Below the pieces are notes generated by a model, which was given only the letters and a program-made list of their open reading frames with translations, did not search any database and was not told where the DNA came from. The position numbers and the translations under genes are program-made. This document shows positions 7,299 to 14,827 of a stretch of DNA of 64,000 nucleotides, one piece after another. Within the stretch, counting starts at the first letter, position 1. Each line of letters begins with the position of its first letter. The stretch comes from Streptomyces zinciresistens K42 (GTDB lineage: Bacteria; Actinomycetota; Actinomycetes; Streptomycetales; Streptomycetaceae): positions 186,001-250,000 of the forward strand of contig NZ_AGBF01000001.1 in assembly GCF_000225525.1 (NCBI RefSeq). Direction: 5' to 3'.

Positions 7299-8722
7299 AG
7301 TCCTTCGGGTTCGGTATCGGTGGCCTCATAGCCCGTGCGGAAGGCCTGGTGCAGGCTGTCGAAGCCCGCGGTCAGGGCATCAGGGTCGGCGGAATCGGTC
7401 AGCGCCTCTTGGGTGGGCCCCTGAGGCGCGGGCATCAGGTGTTGTGGCGTGCGTTTGGGCAGGCCCGAGACTGTGGTTCGCGACGCCGGGCGCGTCGTGG
7501 CCTCCGCCGGCGCAGACGCGGAAGGTCCGGGTGCTGGGGCCGCGAGCGCTGCAAGGGGTGCGCTGGGCGCGACCGGTGCATGTTCGGGCTCTGCCGTCCT
7601 CGGGGGCTCGCCCATCAGGGCGCTGGGGACCAGGAGTGCGGCCTTGACCCCACCGCTCGCAGAGGGGGCACCCACGTCGACGCGGAACTTGTAGTCGTAG
7701 GAGAGACGCCCGATGACGGCGAACCCGAGCTTGCGCTCGTCCTCGAGGCCCGCCGCGTCCAGCAGAACCTTGTGGGACAGAAGCCGTTCGGCGTGGGCGA
7801 GTTGGTACGGGTTCATGCCCAGGCCCGTGTCCTCCACGACGATGCGATAGCCGGCCTGGACCCGCTGAACGTAGACCGTCACCTCGTCGCTGGAGTAGGT
7901 GGTCGCGTTGATCATCAGCTCGGCGAGGGCGACAGCGATGGGCTCGACGACCCGGCCCTCGACATACTGCTCGCCGACGTCGGGCAGGTAGGTGTAGTTC
8001 ACCCGGTCGTACGGGCCGATGCGTCCGCGCGCGCTCTCGATGATCTCGCGGAAGGTGGCGTTCGCCCGCTGAGTGCCGGGCCATGAACCGGCGAGAATCC
8101 GCAGGCGCTGGACCATGTGCAGGGCTCGCGTAGCGAAGTGGTCGATCTCGATCAGGCTCTGGTGGTAGGTGCTGGCTTGCGAGTGCTTGCCCAGCTCCTC
8201 GTCGATCTTCATCTGCAGCTTGGTCAGGAAGGTCTGGACTTCGTCCGCGGTTCCGCGGACGCCGGCCCGGGCCGAGCGGCCGATGCCCTCATGGGTCACG
8301 GCCACGGCCTCGCGCACCATCTCCACGACCGCCTGGTGGAGCTTGTCGAACTCGGTACCGGACAACATCTCGCTGGCCAGGCCGGGGACCAAGACACCCG
8401 GGTGTCGCCGGGCCTCCGCATCGACCACCGCCGGCAAACGCTGCTCCACCAGATGGTGGAACTCTTCACGGAGGGCCTCGTACCAGCTCCAGTTCGTGGT
8501 GAGCTGCTCCTGCAGCGCCTCTTGCTCGGCGGCCGCCTGCCGTCGGACCTCGCCCACTTTCTGGTCCGTCGCCGCGTCGGCCTTGGTGGCGCGCTCCTCC
8601 GCAGCCAGGCGGTCCCGGATTGCCTGACGCTTACCGCGGGTCTGGAGGACGAGCGCGCCGGAGACAGCGGTGAGTCCACCACCAAGCGCTATCTCGGCCA
8701 CAACGTGCGGGAAGAGATTCAT
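7295..8722 (-). CDS. cvnA: Conservon sensor-kinase-like ATPase CvnA
   Basis: A 475-residue membrane-anchored protein. One transmembrane segment lies near residues 5-26, followed by a charged coiled-coil-like stretch, a helical dimerisation region (His-containing IEIDHFATRALHMVQRLRI), and a HATPase domain with the N box ELMINATTYS and the G1 box DTGLGM. The C-terminal 110 residues are Pro/Ala-rich and probably disordered. It is shorter than the nitrate-sensing CvnA proteins that carry a large extracellular domain, so very little of it is outside the cell. It is the first gene of the conservon and its upstream region (8723-8799) should hold the promoter. Confidence 0.94.
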   Translation of the reverse strand: MNLFPHVVAEIALGGGLTAVSGALVLQTRGKRQAIRDRLAAEERATKADAATDQKVGEVRRQAAAEQEALQEQLTTNWSWYEALREEFHHLVEQRLPAVVDAEARRHPGVLVPGLASEMLSGTEFDKLHQAVVEMVREAVAVTHEGIGRSARAGVRGTADEVQTFLTKLQMKIDEELGKHSQASTYHQSLIEIDHFATRALHMVQRLRILAGSWPGTQRANATFREIIESARGRIGPYDRVNYTYLPDVGEQYVEGRVVEPIAVALAELMINATTYSSDEVTVYVQRVQAGYRIVVEDTGLGMNPYQLAHAERLLSHKVLLDAAGLEDERKLGFAVIGRLSYDYKFRVDVGAPSASGGVKAALLVPSALMGEPPRTAEPEHAPVAPSAPLAALAAPAPGPSASAPAEATTRPASRTTVSGLPKRTPQHLMPAPQGPTQEALTDSADPDALTAGFDSLHQAFRTGYEATDTEPEGL

Positions 8723-8799
8723 GACAGTCCTTCAGGTGCGGGGGCATGGCGGGTGCAGAAGCCGCGGTGGCACGGCTGGCGGGCACCGTGCGGGAGGAA

Positions 8800-8882
8800 G
8801 GTCGCCGGGACGGGCCTCACCGAGCGCTGCGGCCACGGGGGGAGGCCTTCACGCTCGGGGGTGCGCACCCGCCCCGGCGACC
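8800..8882. terminator. Long inverted repeat after the 64-residue membrane protein gene
   Basis: Positions 8800-8814 and 8868-8882 are inverted copies matching at 14 of 15 bases, separated by 53 nt. The second arm lies 3 bp downstream of the minus-strand stop at 8886. It would end transcription between the small membrane gene and cvnA. There is no T-tract, which is common for actinomycete terminators. The long loop makes the call tentative. Confidence 0.4.
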
Positions 8883-8885
8883 GGT

Positions 8886-9080
8886 CTAGGGGGAGATGCC
8901 GCCGATGACGTCCGCAACGCCCTGGACGGCTTCGCTGATGGTCGGGGCCAGTGTGGAGTCGTGCAGGTAGAACCCAAGCAGCACGGCGGCCACCGCGTGC
9001 GAGGGCCTGAGCCCTGACTTCCTGACGAGCAGCACCACGACGACGCCGAGGACGACCACGAGCGGCAGAGTGAGAAACAC
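8886..9080 (-). CDS. Small membrane protein
   Basis: A 64-residue protein, mostly hydrophobic: an N-terminal transmembrane helix (residues 3-20, FLTLPLVVVLGVVVVLLV) followed by the conserved-looking RKSGLRPSHAVAAVLLGFYL segment, a second hydrophobic helix. This type of short two-helix protein is common in Streptomyces plasmids and integrated elements, sometimes near transfer or spread genes. Its function is unknown. It ends 3 bp before a likely terminator and starts 12 bp after the gene at 9093. Confidence 0.65.
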   Translation of the reverse strand: MFLTLPLVVVLGVVVVLLVRKSGLRPSHAVAAVLLGFYLHDSTLAPTISEAVQGVADVIGGISP

Positions 9081-9092
9081 GCGGATCCTTCC

Positions 9093-9506
9093 TCACGCGG
9101 CCACCATCCTCAACTGGGCACGGCTGGCGCTGAGTTGCTGGTGGAGGCTGCCGGGCGAGGTGGTGGGAAACGACGTCTCGTACGGCAGTAACCAGAACCG
9201 ACGGGGACACCGGGACCATCCCGACCCGTACGCCGCGCCGCAGACCCAAGAGTCCCGCAAGCACTGGGAATGCGCGGCGCCCCAGCGGTGGCTGGTGCCG
9301 GCCTCCACGGGGATGAACATGGATCCGTGGGCCGGGCAGCAGAGCACCGGACCTACGGGCTCACCCTCGGAACGCAGTGCCTCGAGTGCGGGCATCCCCA
9401 CGCGCAGCGCGGTGACAACGACGTCAACGCCCGTAGCAGCTTCCGCTCGCGGCCGGGGGCTTTCCGCGAACTGGACGTGCCAGGGAAGGCGAGTGGCCAG
9501 GATCAT
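9093..9506 (-). CDS. Cysteine-rich protein of unknown function
   Basis: Reading from ATG 9506 gives 137 residues. The middle part, ALEALRSEGEPVGPVLCCPAHG then EAGTSHRWGAAHSQC, resembles the GPVL...EPG core of the protein at 2981-3430. Five cysteines and several histidines follow, which could bind zinc. A weak GGAG lies upstream. The 32-bp repeat element at 9590-9621 sits 84 bp upstream in the same orientation as the element before the ATP-binding gene at 12832, which suggests shared control. I do not recognise the function. Confidence 0.55.
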   Translation of the reverse strand: MILATRLPWHVQFAESPRPRAEAATGVDVVVTALRVGMPALEALRSEGEPVGPVLCCPAHGSMFIPVEAGTSHRWGAAHSQCLRDSWVCGAAYGSGWSRCPRRFWLLPYETSFPTTSPGSLHQQLSASRAQLRMVAA

Positions 9507-9582
9507 CGGAACTCCATCAGCGGCAACGTGGACGGTTCGACAGGCGGAATGATCGTGAATCCAGCGTGATGCGTTTCGCGTG

Positions 9583-9621
9583 CCACCGATACGCCAAACT
9601 GCCGCCACTTCTTCGCCACTT
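9583..9621 (-). promoter_or_regulatory. 11-bp-period operator-like repeat, copy 1
   Basis: On the minus strand the core at 9590-9621 reads as three consecutive 11-bp units, AAGTGGCGAAG, AAGTGGCGGCA, GTTTGGCGTAT. The heptamer GTGGCGA (or a variant) with 4-bp spacing gives one repeat per helical turn, the architecture used by SARP and PhoP-type regulators. It lies 77 bp upstream of the start at 9506. The protein that binds is unknown. Confidence 0.6.
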
Positions 9622-9726
9622 CGCAGTCGCGGACAGTGATCGACGGACTCAGGAGGCCAGAACAGACGGCGCGAATCGGACGATCTCTCCTCGTGGGCTC
9701 TGCAGCTGCGCATAAGGGCGACGGTG

Positions 9727-9746
9727 TCGCCACTTGTTCGCCACTT
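9727..9746 (-). promoter_or_regulatory. 11-bp-period operator-like repeat, partial copy 2
   Basis: On the minus strand this is AAGTGGCGAACAAGTGGCGA, two of the three units found in the other copies. The third unit is not recognisable. It is in the same orientation as copy 1, about 105 bp further upstream. Confidence 0.45.
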
Positions 9747-9861
9747 CCCAGCTTCCTCTTGACGCAGCGGCGGAACTCCGGTAGTGAGCGGCTTCCGTGT
9801 CCTGCCTCACCTACCTGGCTCCCCCTCACAGTGGGCGTTGGAGCGAAAGGGGTGCGGCTGT

Positions 9862-12177
9862 TCATGACACCGTCCCGGCGGACAAGACGGGGGCCGGATC
9901 GATGCGATTTGGGCGGGTGGACACGGGCCCCGTCATCAACACCACACGGAGGATGGCCAAGTGGCTGAAGCCCTGAGGGAAGTTCCCCAACTGGCGTCTG
10001 GCGCGCAGGTCGTACTCCTCGGCGAGCAGGCCCACCTCGTTGCGCAGTGAAAGCAGACGCTCGCGGACCGCGGCGGCCTCCTCATGGCGGCCAATCCTGT
10101 CGAGCGACTCGGCCAGCCAGCCGGTGCAGATCACGAAGTAGCCCTCGTCGCCGGCCAACCCGTCAACGCCGGCGCCTTCGCCCTCGGTCCGGTACCGCAG
10201 CACCAGCCCACCGGTGGTGCTCAGTTCGTTCTGAACCGCCTCGACCGTGCCAATGACCCGTTTGTCCTCTGCGGGCAGGAAACCGCTGAGTATGGCGTGC
10301 AGGAGCGACGCGTCGAGCGTGCTCCCCCCGTAGTACTGGGTGAAGGTGTTCCGCTCGGCGTTGTACCCGTTCTCACACACCTCACGGTGGATCGTCTCGC
10401 GCAGCGCCTTCCACCGCTCGAGCGGGCCGGTGGCGTAGCCGAGTTCGATGAGCCGGACGGCCCGGGCTACGGCGACCCACGCCATGATGGCGGAGTGCGT
10501 GAACCGGCGGCGCGGCCCACGAATCTCCCAGATGCCCATGTCAGGCTGGTCCCAGAGCGTCTCCAGCTCCGTGACGAGCTCCACGATGATGGCGGCGATG
10601 CCGGGCGCCTCGTCCGGGCAGGCGAGTGCGATCTCGTAGAGCGCGTCGGCGACCTCGCCGTAGACATCGATCTGGAGCTGGCCAGCTGCATCGTTGCCGA
10701 TCCGGACCGGCGCCGAGCCCTCGTATCCAGGGAGCCAGGGCAGTACCTTCTCGCGCAGGTCGGATTCGCCGCCGATCCCGTACATGATCTGCCGACGGCC
10801 TGGGGTGCCGGCGCAGGCACGCACCAGCCAGTCTTTCCAGGCGAGAGCCTCGGCCAGGTACCCAAAGCGCGCGAGGATACTGGCGATGAACGCGTCGTCA
10901 CGCAGCCATGCGTAGCGGTAGTCCCAGTTGCGGACGCCGCCGAGCTCCTCCGGCAGTGACGTGGTCGGCGCGGCCACGATCGCCCCGGTCGGGCTGTAGA
11001 TGAGAGCCGCAAGGGTCAGCAGGGAGCGGACTGCCGTAACCCGGTCCGGGCCGGTGTAGGTGCAGCGAGCCACCCACGCCTCCCAGTGGTCGAGGGTGTG
11101 CTTCAGCAGGGCATCGGGGGACGGATGCGGCGGAGGGCTATCGGCGCCCTCCCGCCACGAGAGCGCGAACGAGACCTGCTCTCCTTCGACGACGGTGAAG
11201 TCGGTGTGAATGTCGCCGGCGTTGACCTGGACGGGCCTGGTGGTGTCGAGCCAGAGCCGCCCATCGCCGTCCCCACCGGGCACGACGGCGAGACGTTTGT
11301 CGTCGATACGTTCGAGCCGGGGGACGGTGCGCCCATATCCGGGCCGGGCCCGAAGCAGCGAGAGCATCGTGACCTGCCCCTGCATCCCGGTCACAATGCG
11401 GACGACCTGCGGCGCTTCGTCGCCCGGGACCATGAAATCGGTGACCTTCACCGTGCCGGACTCGGTGGTCCACTCCGTTTCCAGGACCATCGTGTCACCC
11501 ACGTACCGGCGGACCGCGACGGGCGCGGAGACGCCATTCGGGAGGATGGCGGGAGCGATCTGCCAAAAGCCGTGCTCGGAGGTGCCGAGGAGACGGGTGA
11601 AGACAGCAGCCGAGTCGAACCGCGGCAGGCACAACCAGTCGATGCTGCCATCCAGGCGGACCAGAGCAGAGCCCCTCTGGTCGCCGAGCAGGCTGTAGTC
11701 CTCGATCCGCCCCGCACTGCCGTCCACCCCTGGTGCTCCGGTGGCCACACACAGGCGGAGACCCCCGGGCTCGCTCCGGTTCACGAGCAGCCCGTCGGCA
11801 AGAAGCGGCCGGCACACCCGCGCCATCCGACGCGCGCCGAGGCCATGCCGATGGGCGAGCAGCCCGACGGGCAGTGGTGTGCCAGCCCGGTAGCGCCCGG
11901 AGCGGATTCCGTCACGGATCTCCCGCACGAACTTCCTGTCCTTCGGGTGCGCCTCGTTCGGGCGCAGGCGCCGAGTCGCCCCGCGGCGCGGTACGGCGAT
12001 CTCGCCGTCCGCGTCCAGCTCACGCAGCACAGCTCGGGTCACCTTCACTGACTGGCCTATACGGTGCGCCAGTTCCTCAACAGGTGGCAGCGCCTTGCCG
12101 TACGGGTGCTCCCTGACGAAGCCCCGTAGCGCGGCGCACGCCTCGTTCAGGCCCTTTTGCGCGGTGGCGGGCGTCAC
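9862..12177 (-). CDS. Tandem GntR-type winged helices fused to a GH15 glucoamylase/trehalase-like domain
   Basis: A continuous frame of 771 codons from GTG 12177. Residues 1-145 hold two winged-helix units: LPPVEELAHRIGQSVKVTRAVL (about 30-52) and GTPLPVGLLAHRHGLGARRMAR (about 99-120), each followed by a GntR-like wing. From about residue 158 (IEDYSLLGDQRGSALVRLDG) to the end is a full-length bacterial GH15 domain with RNWDYRYAWLRDDAF, DVYGEVADALYE and GDEGYFVICTGWL, the last carrying the expected catalytic Glu. GH15 enzymes hydrolyse alpha-glucosides such as trehalose or maltodextrins. An internal GTG at 11727 with a GGAG site could produce the enzyme alone. No signal peptide is seen, so it acts inside the cell. 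Confidence 0.85.
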   Translation of the reverse strand: MTPATAQKGLNEACAALRGFVREHPYGKALPPVEELAHRIGQSVKVTRAVLRELDADGEIAVPRRGATRRLRPNEAHPKDRKFVREIRDGIRSGRYRAGTPLPVGLLAHRHGLGARRMARVCRPLLADGLLVNRSEPGGLRLCVATGAPGVDGSAGRIEDYSLLGDQRGSALVRLDGSIDWLCLPRFDSAAVFTRLLGTSEHGFWQIAPAILPNGVSAPVAVRRYVGDTMVLETEWTTESGTVKVTDFMVPGDEAPQVVRIVTGMQGQVTMLSLLRARPGYGRTVPRLERIDDKRLAVVPGGDGDGRLWLDTTRPVQVNAGDIHTDFTVVEGEQVSFALSWREGADSPPPHPSPDALLKHTLDHWEAWVARCTYTGPDRVTAVRSLLTLAALIYSPTGAIVAAPTTSLPEELGGVRNWDYRYAWLRDDAFIASILARFGYLAEALAWKDWLVRACAGTPGRRQIMYGIGGESDLREKVLPWLPGYEGSAPVRIGNDAAGQLQIDVYGEVADALYEIALACPDEAPGIAAIIVELVTELETLWDQPDMGIWEIRGPRRRFTHSAIMAWVAVARAVRLIELGYATGPLERWKALRETIHREVCENGYNAERNTFTQYYGGSTLDASLLHAILSGFLPAEDKRVIGTVEAVQNELSTTGGLVLRYRTEGEGAGVDGLAGDEGYFVICTGWLAESLDRIGRHEEAAAVRERLLSLRNEVGLLAEEYDLRARRQLGNFPQGFSHLAILRVVLMTGPVSTRPNRIDPAPVLSAGTVS

Positions 12178-12517
12178 GCGGCCACCGCCTGGGCGCGAGC
12201 GGTGCCTTCGAAAGCGACCCGCCGCAACGCGGTGGGGTCCTTCGCCAGTAAGGCCGCCGTCTGCACGACGGCAGCAACCGCCGACCGGCGGCGGCGCAGA
12301 GCATGGAACACGGTCACTCCGAGGGGACGTGGGTTGCGACGGTGGGGGCCGGTGGTCACCGCGGTCGTCAGGCAACGACGGACCGGGCGCGTCTTCCGCA
12401 CGGCTGTTCCAGCACCGGGATGGGCGCGCTGGCCCTCTCGCCACCCGGCCGGGAAGCGAGCACGCGCACCGAACGGTGAGCTGCGCGCCGGCGGTGAATC
12501 GCAAGCCCCTGCCAGCG

Positions 12518-12555
12518 CGTGGCCTCCCCGCCCAGAAGTGCGCGGGGAGGCCACG
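12518..12555. terminator. Perfect 14-bp stem hairpin (terminator or 5' attenuator)
   Basis: Arms at 12518-12531 (CGTGGCCTCCCCGC) and 12542-12555 are perfect reverse complements with a 10-nt loop. For a transcript starting near the repeat at 12591 and running left, the hairpin lies in the first tens of nucleotides of the leader, well before the GH15 start at 12177. That position fits an attenuator or insulator rather than a normal 3' terminator. Confidence 0.6.
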
Positions 12556-12590
12556 TGCTGGTCCATCTCCACGATGACGGTGATCTCTTC

Positions 12591-12753
12591 GCATCGGTAC
12601 GCCAAACCGTCGCCACTTCTTCGCCACTTGGGCGGGGGACAGCCTCAAGCCGGACTCTCATTTGTCATGTTTTGCCGTTCTTTCCTGGAGTGGAATTCCG
12701 TGTCGCGGGGCGCGAAGTGGCGAAGAAGTGGCGACGGTTTGGCGTACCGATGC
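12591..12753. promoter_or_regulatory. 39-bp perfect inverted repeat built from 11-bp-period units
   Basis: The arms 12591-12629 and 12715-12753 are perfect reverse complements over 39 bp and are separated by an 85-bp, relatively AT-rich spacer. Each arm contains the three-unit element (AAGTGGCGAAG, AAGTGGCGACG, GTTTGGCGTAC) pointing outward, one toward the GH15 gene and one toward the gene at 12832, which starts 79 bp beyond the arm. A divergent promoter under one regulator is the simplest reading. A miniature mobile element is the alternative; I see no target duplication. Confidence 0.65.
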
Positions 12754-12831
12754 CGCTCGTCTTCCGCCACCGTTGAGGCAGGCCGCGATCGTGGCCACGC
12801 CCCAGGGCGTCTCGAACACGAGGAGACGAGG

Positions 12832-13290
12832 GTGCCCTCAACAACCGCCGAGCTGATCCGTGACCGGAGCCTCGGAGAGCTGGTGAGACACAGCAACGTC
12901 GAACTCGCCGGCCTCGACGCCCCGCAGCGCGTGGCCCGCGCGGCAGTCCACGACGCGCTGGATGGCGATGCCGATGACGCCTTGCTGGACGACCTGGACA
13001 TCGTCGCCAGCGAGGTCGTCACCAATGCCCTGAAGCACACACCTGGAGCGGTCCGGATGCGCCTGGAGATCTACGAGCGGGGCGTGGCCATGGGCGTGAT
13101 CGACCGCGGCGCCGACTTCGACGCGCTCACCGTGGCCCCGGCCAACGAAGACCCCGCGGCGCTCATCGAGGCCACCAGCGGCCGCGGTCTGCTCATCGTC
13201 AGCTGCCTCACCCGGTGCCTGAAAGTGGAGCCGGCCACCGACGGAAAGATGGTCACTGCCATCCTCGACCGTCCGGCAGGTGCGCGGTGA
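12832..13290 (+). CDS. ATP-binding protein of the anti-sigma-factor (RsbW-like) HATPase type
   Basis: A 152-residue protein from GTG 12832, with GAGGAG seven bases upstream. It is a stand-alone HATPase domain: N box EVVTNALKHT near residue 64, the G1-like motif VIDRGAD, and the G2-like SGRGLLIVSCL. Streptomyces encodes many such proteins, usually serine kinases or anti-sigma factors paired with an anti-anti-sigma protein; no partner is visible here. It is the first gene after the 39-bp inverted repeat and is coupled to the aldo/keto reductase by a GTGA overlap, so it probably belongs to the pathway operon as a regulator. Confidence 0.85.
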   Translation: MPSTTAELIRDRSLGELVRHSNVELAGLDAPQRVARAAVHDALDGDADDALLDDLDIVASEVVTNALKHTPGAVRMRLEIYERGVAMGVIDRGADFDALTVAPANEDPAALIEATSGRGLLIVSCLTRCLKVEPATDGKMVTAILDRPAGAR

Positions 13291-14360
13291 CGGGCGAACA
13301 CACCCTCACACCTCGGCACCTCGGCCGAGGCCTGAGGGCTCATCCGCTGGGCGTCAACACCGGATCCATAGGCATGACGGATGAGCGAGAACTGGGAAAC
13401 CCCTCCAACGACGGCCGACTGCTCGACGGCCTACGCCGTGCGGTGGAGCTCGGCGCCAACCTCCTGGACACGGCCGACTCCTACGGAGCAGGCCGAGCGG
13501 AACGGATACTCGAACGGATCCTGCGCGAGTACCGCAATGAACGTCTGATCGTGAGCAGCAAGGTCGGACGCATCCGCGGATCCGCACCGCACGCCTACGC
13601 CGACCGCAACATCCACCGACAGTTCCAGCAGACCCGCGACAACCTGTACGTCGACCAGGTCGACATCTACACCCTCGACTCCTGGGACTTCGGCCCCCAG
13701 GACCGTTACCTGGGCGGCGCCATCGACCAGGTGCGCACATTGCAGGAACTGGGAGACATCAAGGCCATCGGCATGCGCGGCCCGTACATCCACTACGGAG
13801 CGACACTCGCCGAGCGCAGCGCGTGCGCGGAGCGCTTTCTCTACCTCTTCCGTCTCATCAAGCCGGATGTCATCTGGACCCGGTTCAACGCCCTCACGCC
13901 GGTGATCTCCCTGGAAGGCGAAGACCTGTTCGGCTTCACCGCCCGCCACAGAGTCGGCGTCATCCTCGCCGCGCCGCTGGCCCATGGACTGCTCACTGGC
14001 AAGACACTGCCCAGCGCCATGCCCCGTCTCGGTCCCTCTGGCTCAGCGCCGAGCGGCCGCGCCTTGTCCCCGCGGGCGCTAGAGGCCATCTCTGCCGGCC
14101 TCCGCACACTCCGCGACCACTTCGGCGACGCGCCCGGCGTCTTGACCCGGCTCGCTCTGCGGTCATGTCTGCAGAAGGCCGACCACGGCGCAGCAGTCGT
14201 CGGCTTCACACACGAGGACCAGATCACCGAGAACTTCCGCTGCCTCGGCCCACCCCTCACGTCCACCGAGCTCGCCCTGGTCGACGAGGTCTACGCCCAG
14301 ATCCGCACAGGGATAGAGGGATCGACCGAGGGACAAGGCGCGCGCAGGGCCAGGGTCTGA
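13287..14360 (+). CDS. Aldo/keto reductase family protein
   Basis: A 357-residue protein from GTG 13287, overlapping the upstream stop. The AKR barrel signature is visible: LGVNTGSIGMTDER near the start, NLLDTADSYG with the catalytic Asp and Tyr, and IVSSKVG with the catalytic Lys. Later strands (IYTLDSWDFG, AIGMRG) fit the barrel, although the usual catalytic His position is not clear. Such enzymes reduce aldehydes or ketones, often of sugars, with NADPH. Its place at the head of the queD-queE operon suggests it works on a pathway intermediate, perhaps a sugar. Confidence 0.85.
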   Translation: MTGEHTLTPRHLGRGLRAHPLGVNTGSIGMTDERELGNPSNDGRLLDGLRRAVELGANLLDTADSYGAGRAERILERILREYRNERLIVSSKVGRIRGSAPHAYADRNIHRQFQQTRDNLYVDQVDIYTLDSWDFGPQDRYLGGAIDQVRTLQELGDIKAIGMRGPYIHYGATLAERSACAERFLYLFRLIKPDVIWTRFNALTPVISLEGEDLFGFTARHRVGVILAAPLAHGLLTGKTLPSAMPRLGPSGSAPSGRALSPRALEAISAGLRTLRDHFGDAPGVLTRLALRSCLQKADHGAAVVGFTHEDQITENFRCLGPPLTSTELALVDEVYAQIRTGIEGSTEGQGARRARV

Positions 14361-14416
14361 CCCCGCCGCGCGCACCAGCCCCCAGCGCCCACCCCGCATT
14401 GAGGAGGACGACGACC

Positions 14417-14827
14417 ATGAAACAGGCCCCGGACGGGACCTTCACCATCAGCAAGCGATTCGCTTTCGACGCTGCGCACCAGCTCACCAGCCTCGGGCCG
14501 GACCACGTGTGCGCCCGCCTGCACGGGCACGGCTACCGCGTCGAAGCGGTCCTGTCCTGCACCGAGGACGAACTCGTACCACCGGGATTCGTCGTCGACT
14601 TCAAGGACCTCGAGCCGCTCGCGCGGTACATCAAGGACACGCTCGACCACCGAAACCTGAACGAGGTGCTCGACTTCGAGCCGACCTCGGAACTGCTCGC
14701 CCGCCATCTCGCCCACTGGTTCCTCACCCACTTCACTCCCGCCGTCGCGGAGCGGTTGATCCAGATGCGCGTCAGCGAGACCGAGAAGACCTGGGCCACC
14801 TACACCCCGAACCGGAGGACGGCGTGA
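14417..14827 (+). CDS. queD: 6-carboxy-5,6,7,8-tetrahydropterin synthase QueD
   Basis: A 136-residue member of the QueD/PTPS family, which turns 7,8-dihydroneopterin triphosphate into 6-carboxytetrahydropterin. Zinc ligands H21 (DAAHQL), H36 and H38 (LHGHGY) are present, with the catalytic Cys at 32 (HVCARLHGHGY), as in true QueD. The C-terminal MRVSETEKTWATY holds the conserved Glu that binds the pterin. ATG 14417 has a GAGGAGG site. The stop overlaps the queE start (GTGA). Together with FolE at 18784 it supplies the substrate for QueE. Confidence 0.95.
   Translation: MKQAPDGTFTISKRFAFDAAHQLTSLGPDHVCARLHGHGYRVEAVLSCTEDELVPPGFVVDFKDLEPLARYIKDTLDHRNLNEVLDFEPTSELLARHLAHWFLTHFTPAVAERLIQMRVSETEKTWATYTPNRRTA

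Larger units (their letters stand above)
9507..9861. other. 355-bp intergenic stretch carrying two repeat elements
   Basis: No convincing coding frame is present between the gene at 9093 and the GH15 gene. The stretch holds two copies of the 11-bp-period repeat (9590-9621 and 9727-9746), both pointing toward the 9506 gene. The remaining sequence shows no strong hairpin. Confidence 0.5.
12178..12831. other. 654-bp divergent intergenic region
   Basis: This stretch separates the minus-strand GH15 gene from the plus-strand ATP-binding gene that opens the 7-deazapurine region. It contains a 14-bp perfect hairpin (12518-12555) and a 39-bp perfect inverted repeat (12591-12629 and 12715-12753). A minus-strand frame ending at 12174 overlaps the GH15 GTG as GTGA, but it runs through the hairpin and I do not accept it as a gene. 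Confidence 0.5.

Noticed and set aside
12174..12605. Minus-strand frame whose stop overlaps the GH15 GTG start as GTGA
   Set aside because: It runs through the 14-bp hairpin and the repeat element, contains a TTA codon and has no recognisable domain. Only its last 45 codons look at all gene-like.
12591..12753. Miniature inverted-repeat transposable element
   Set aside because: Perfect arms and an 85-bp spacer fit, but no target-site duplication was seen, and other copies sit at a fixed distance before genes. Operator is the better reading, though not proven.
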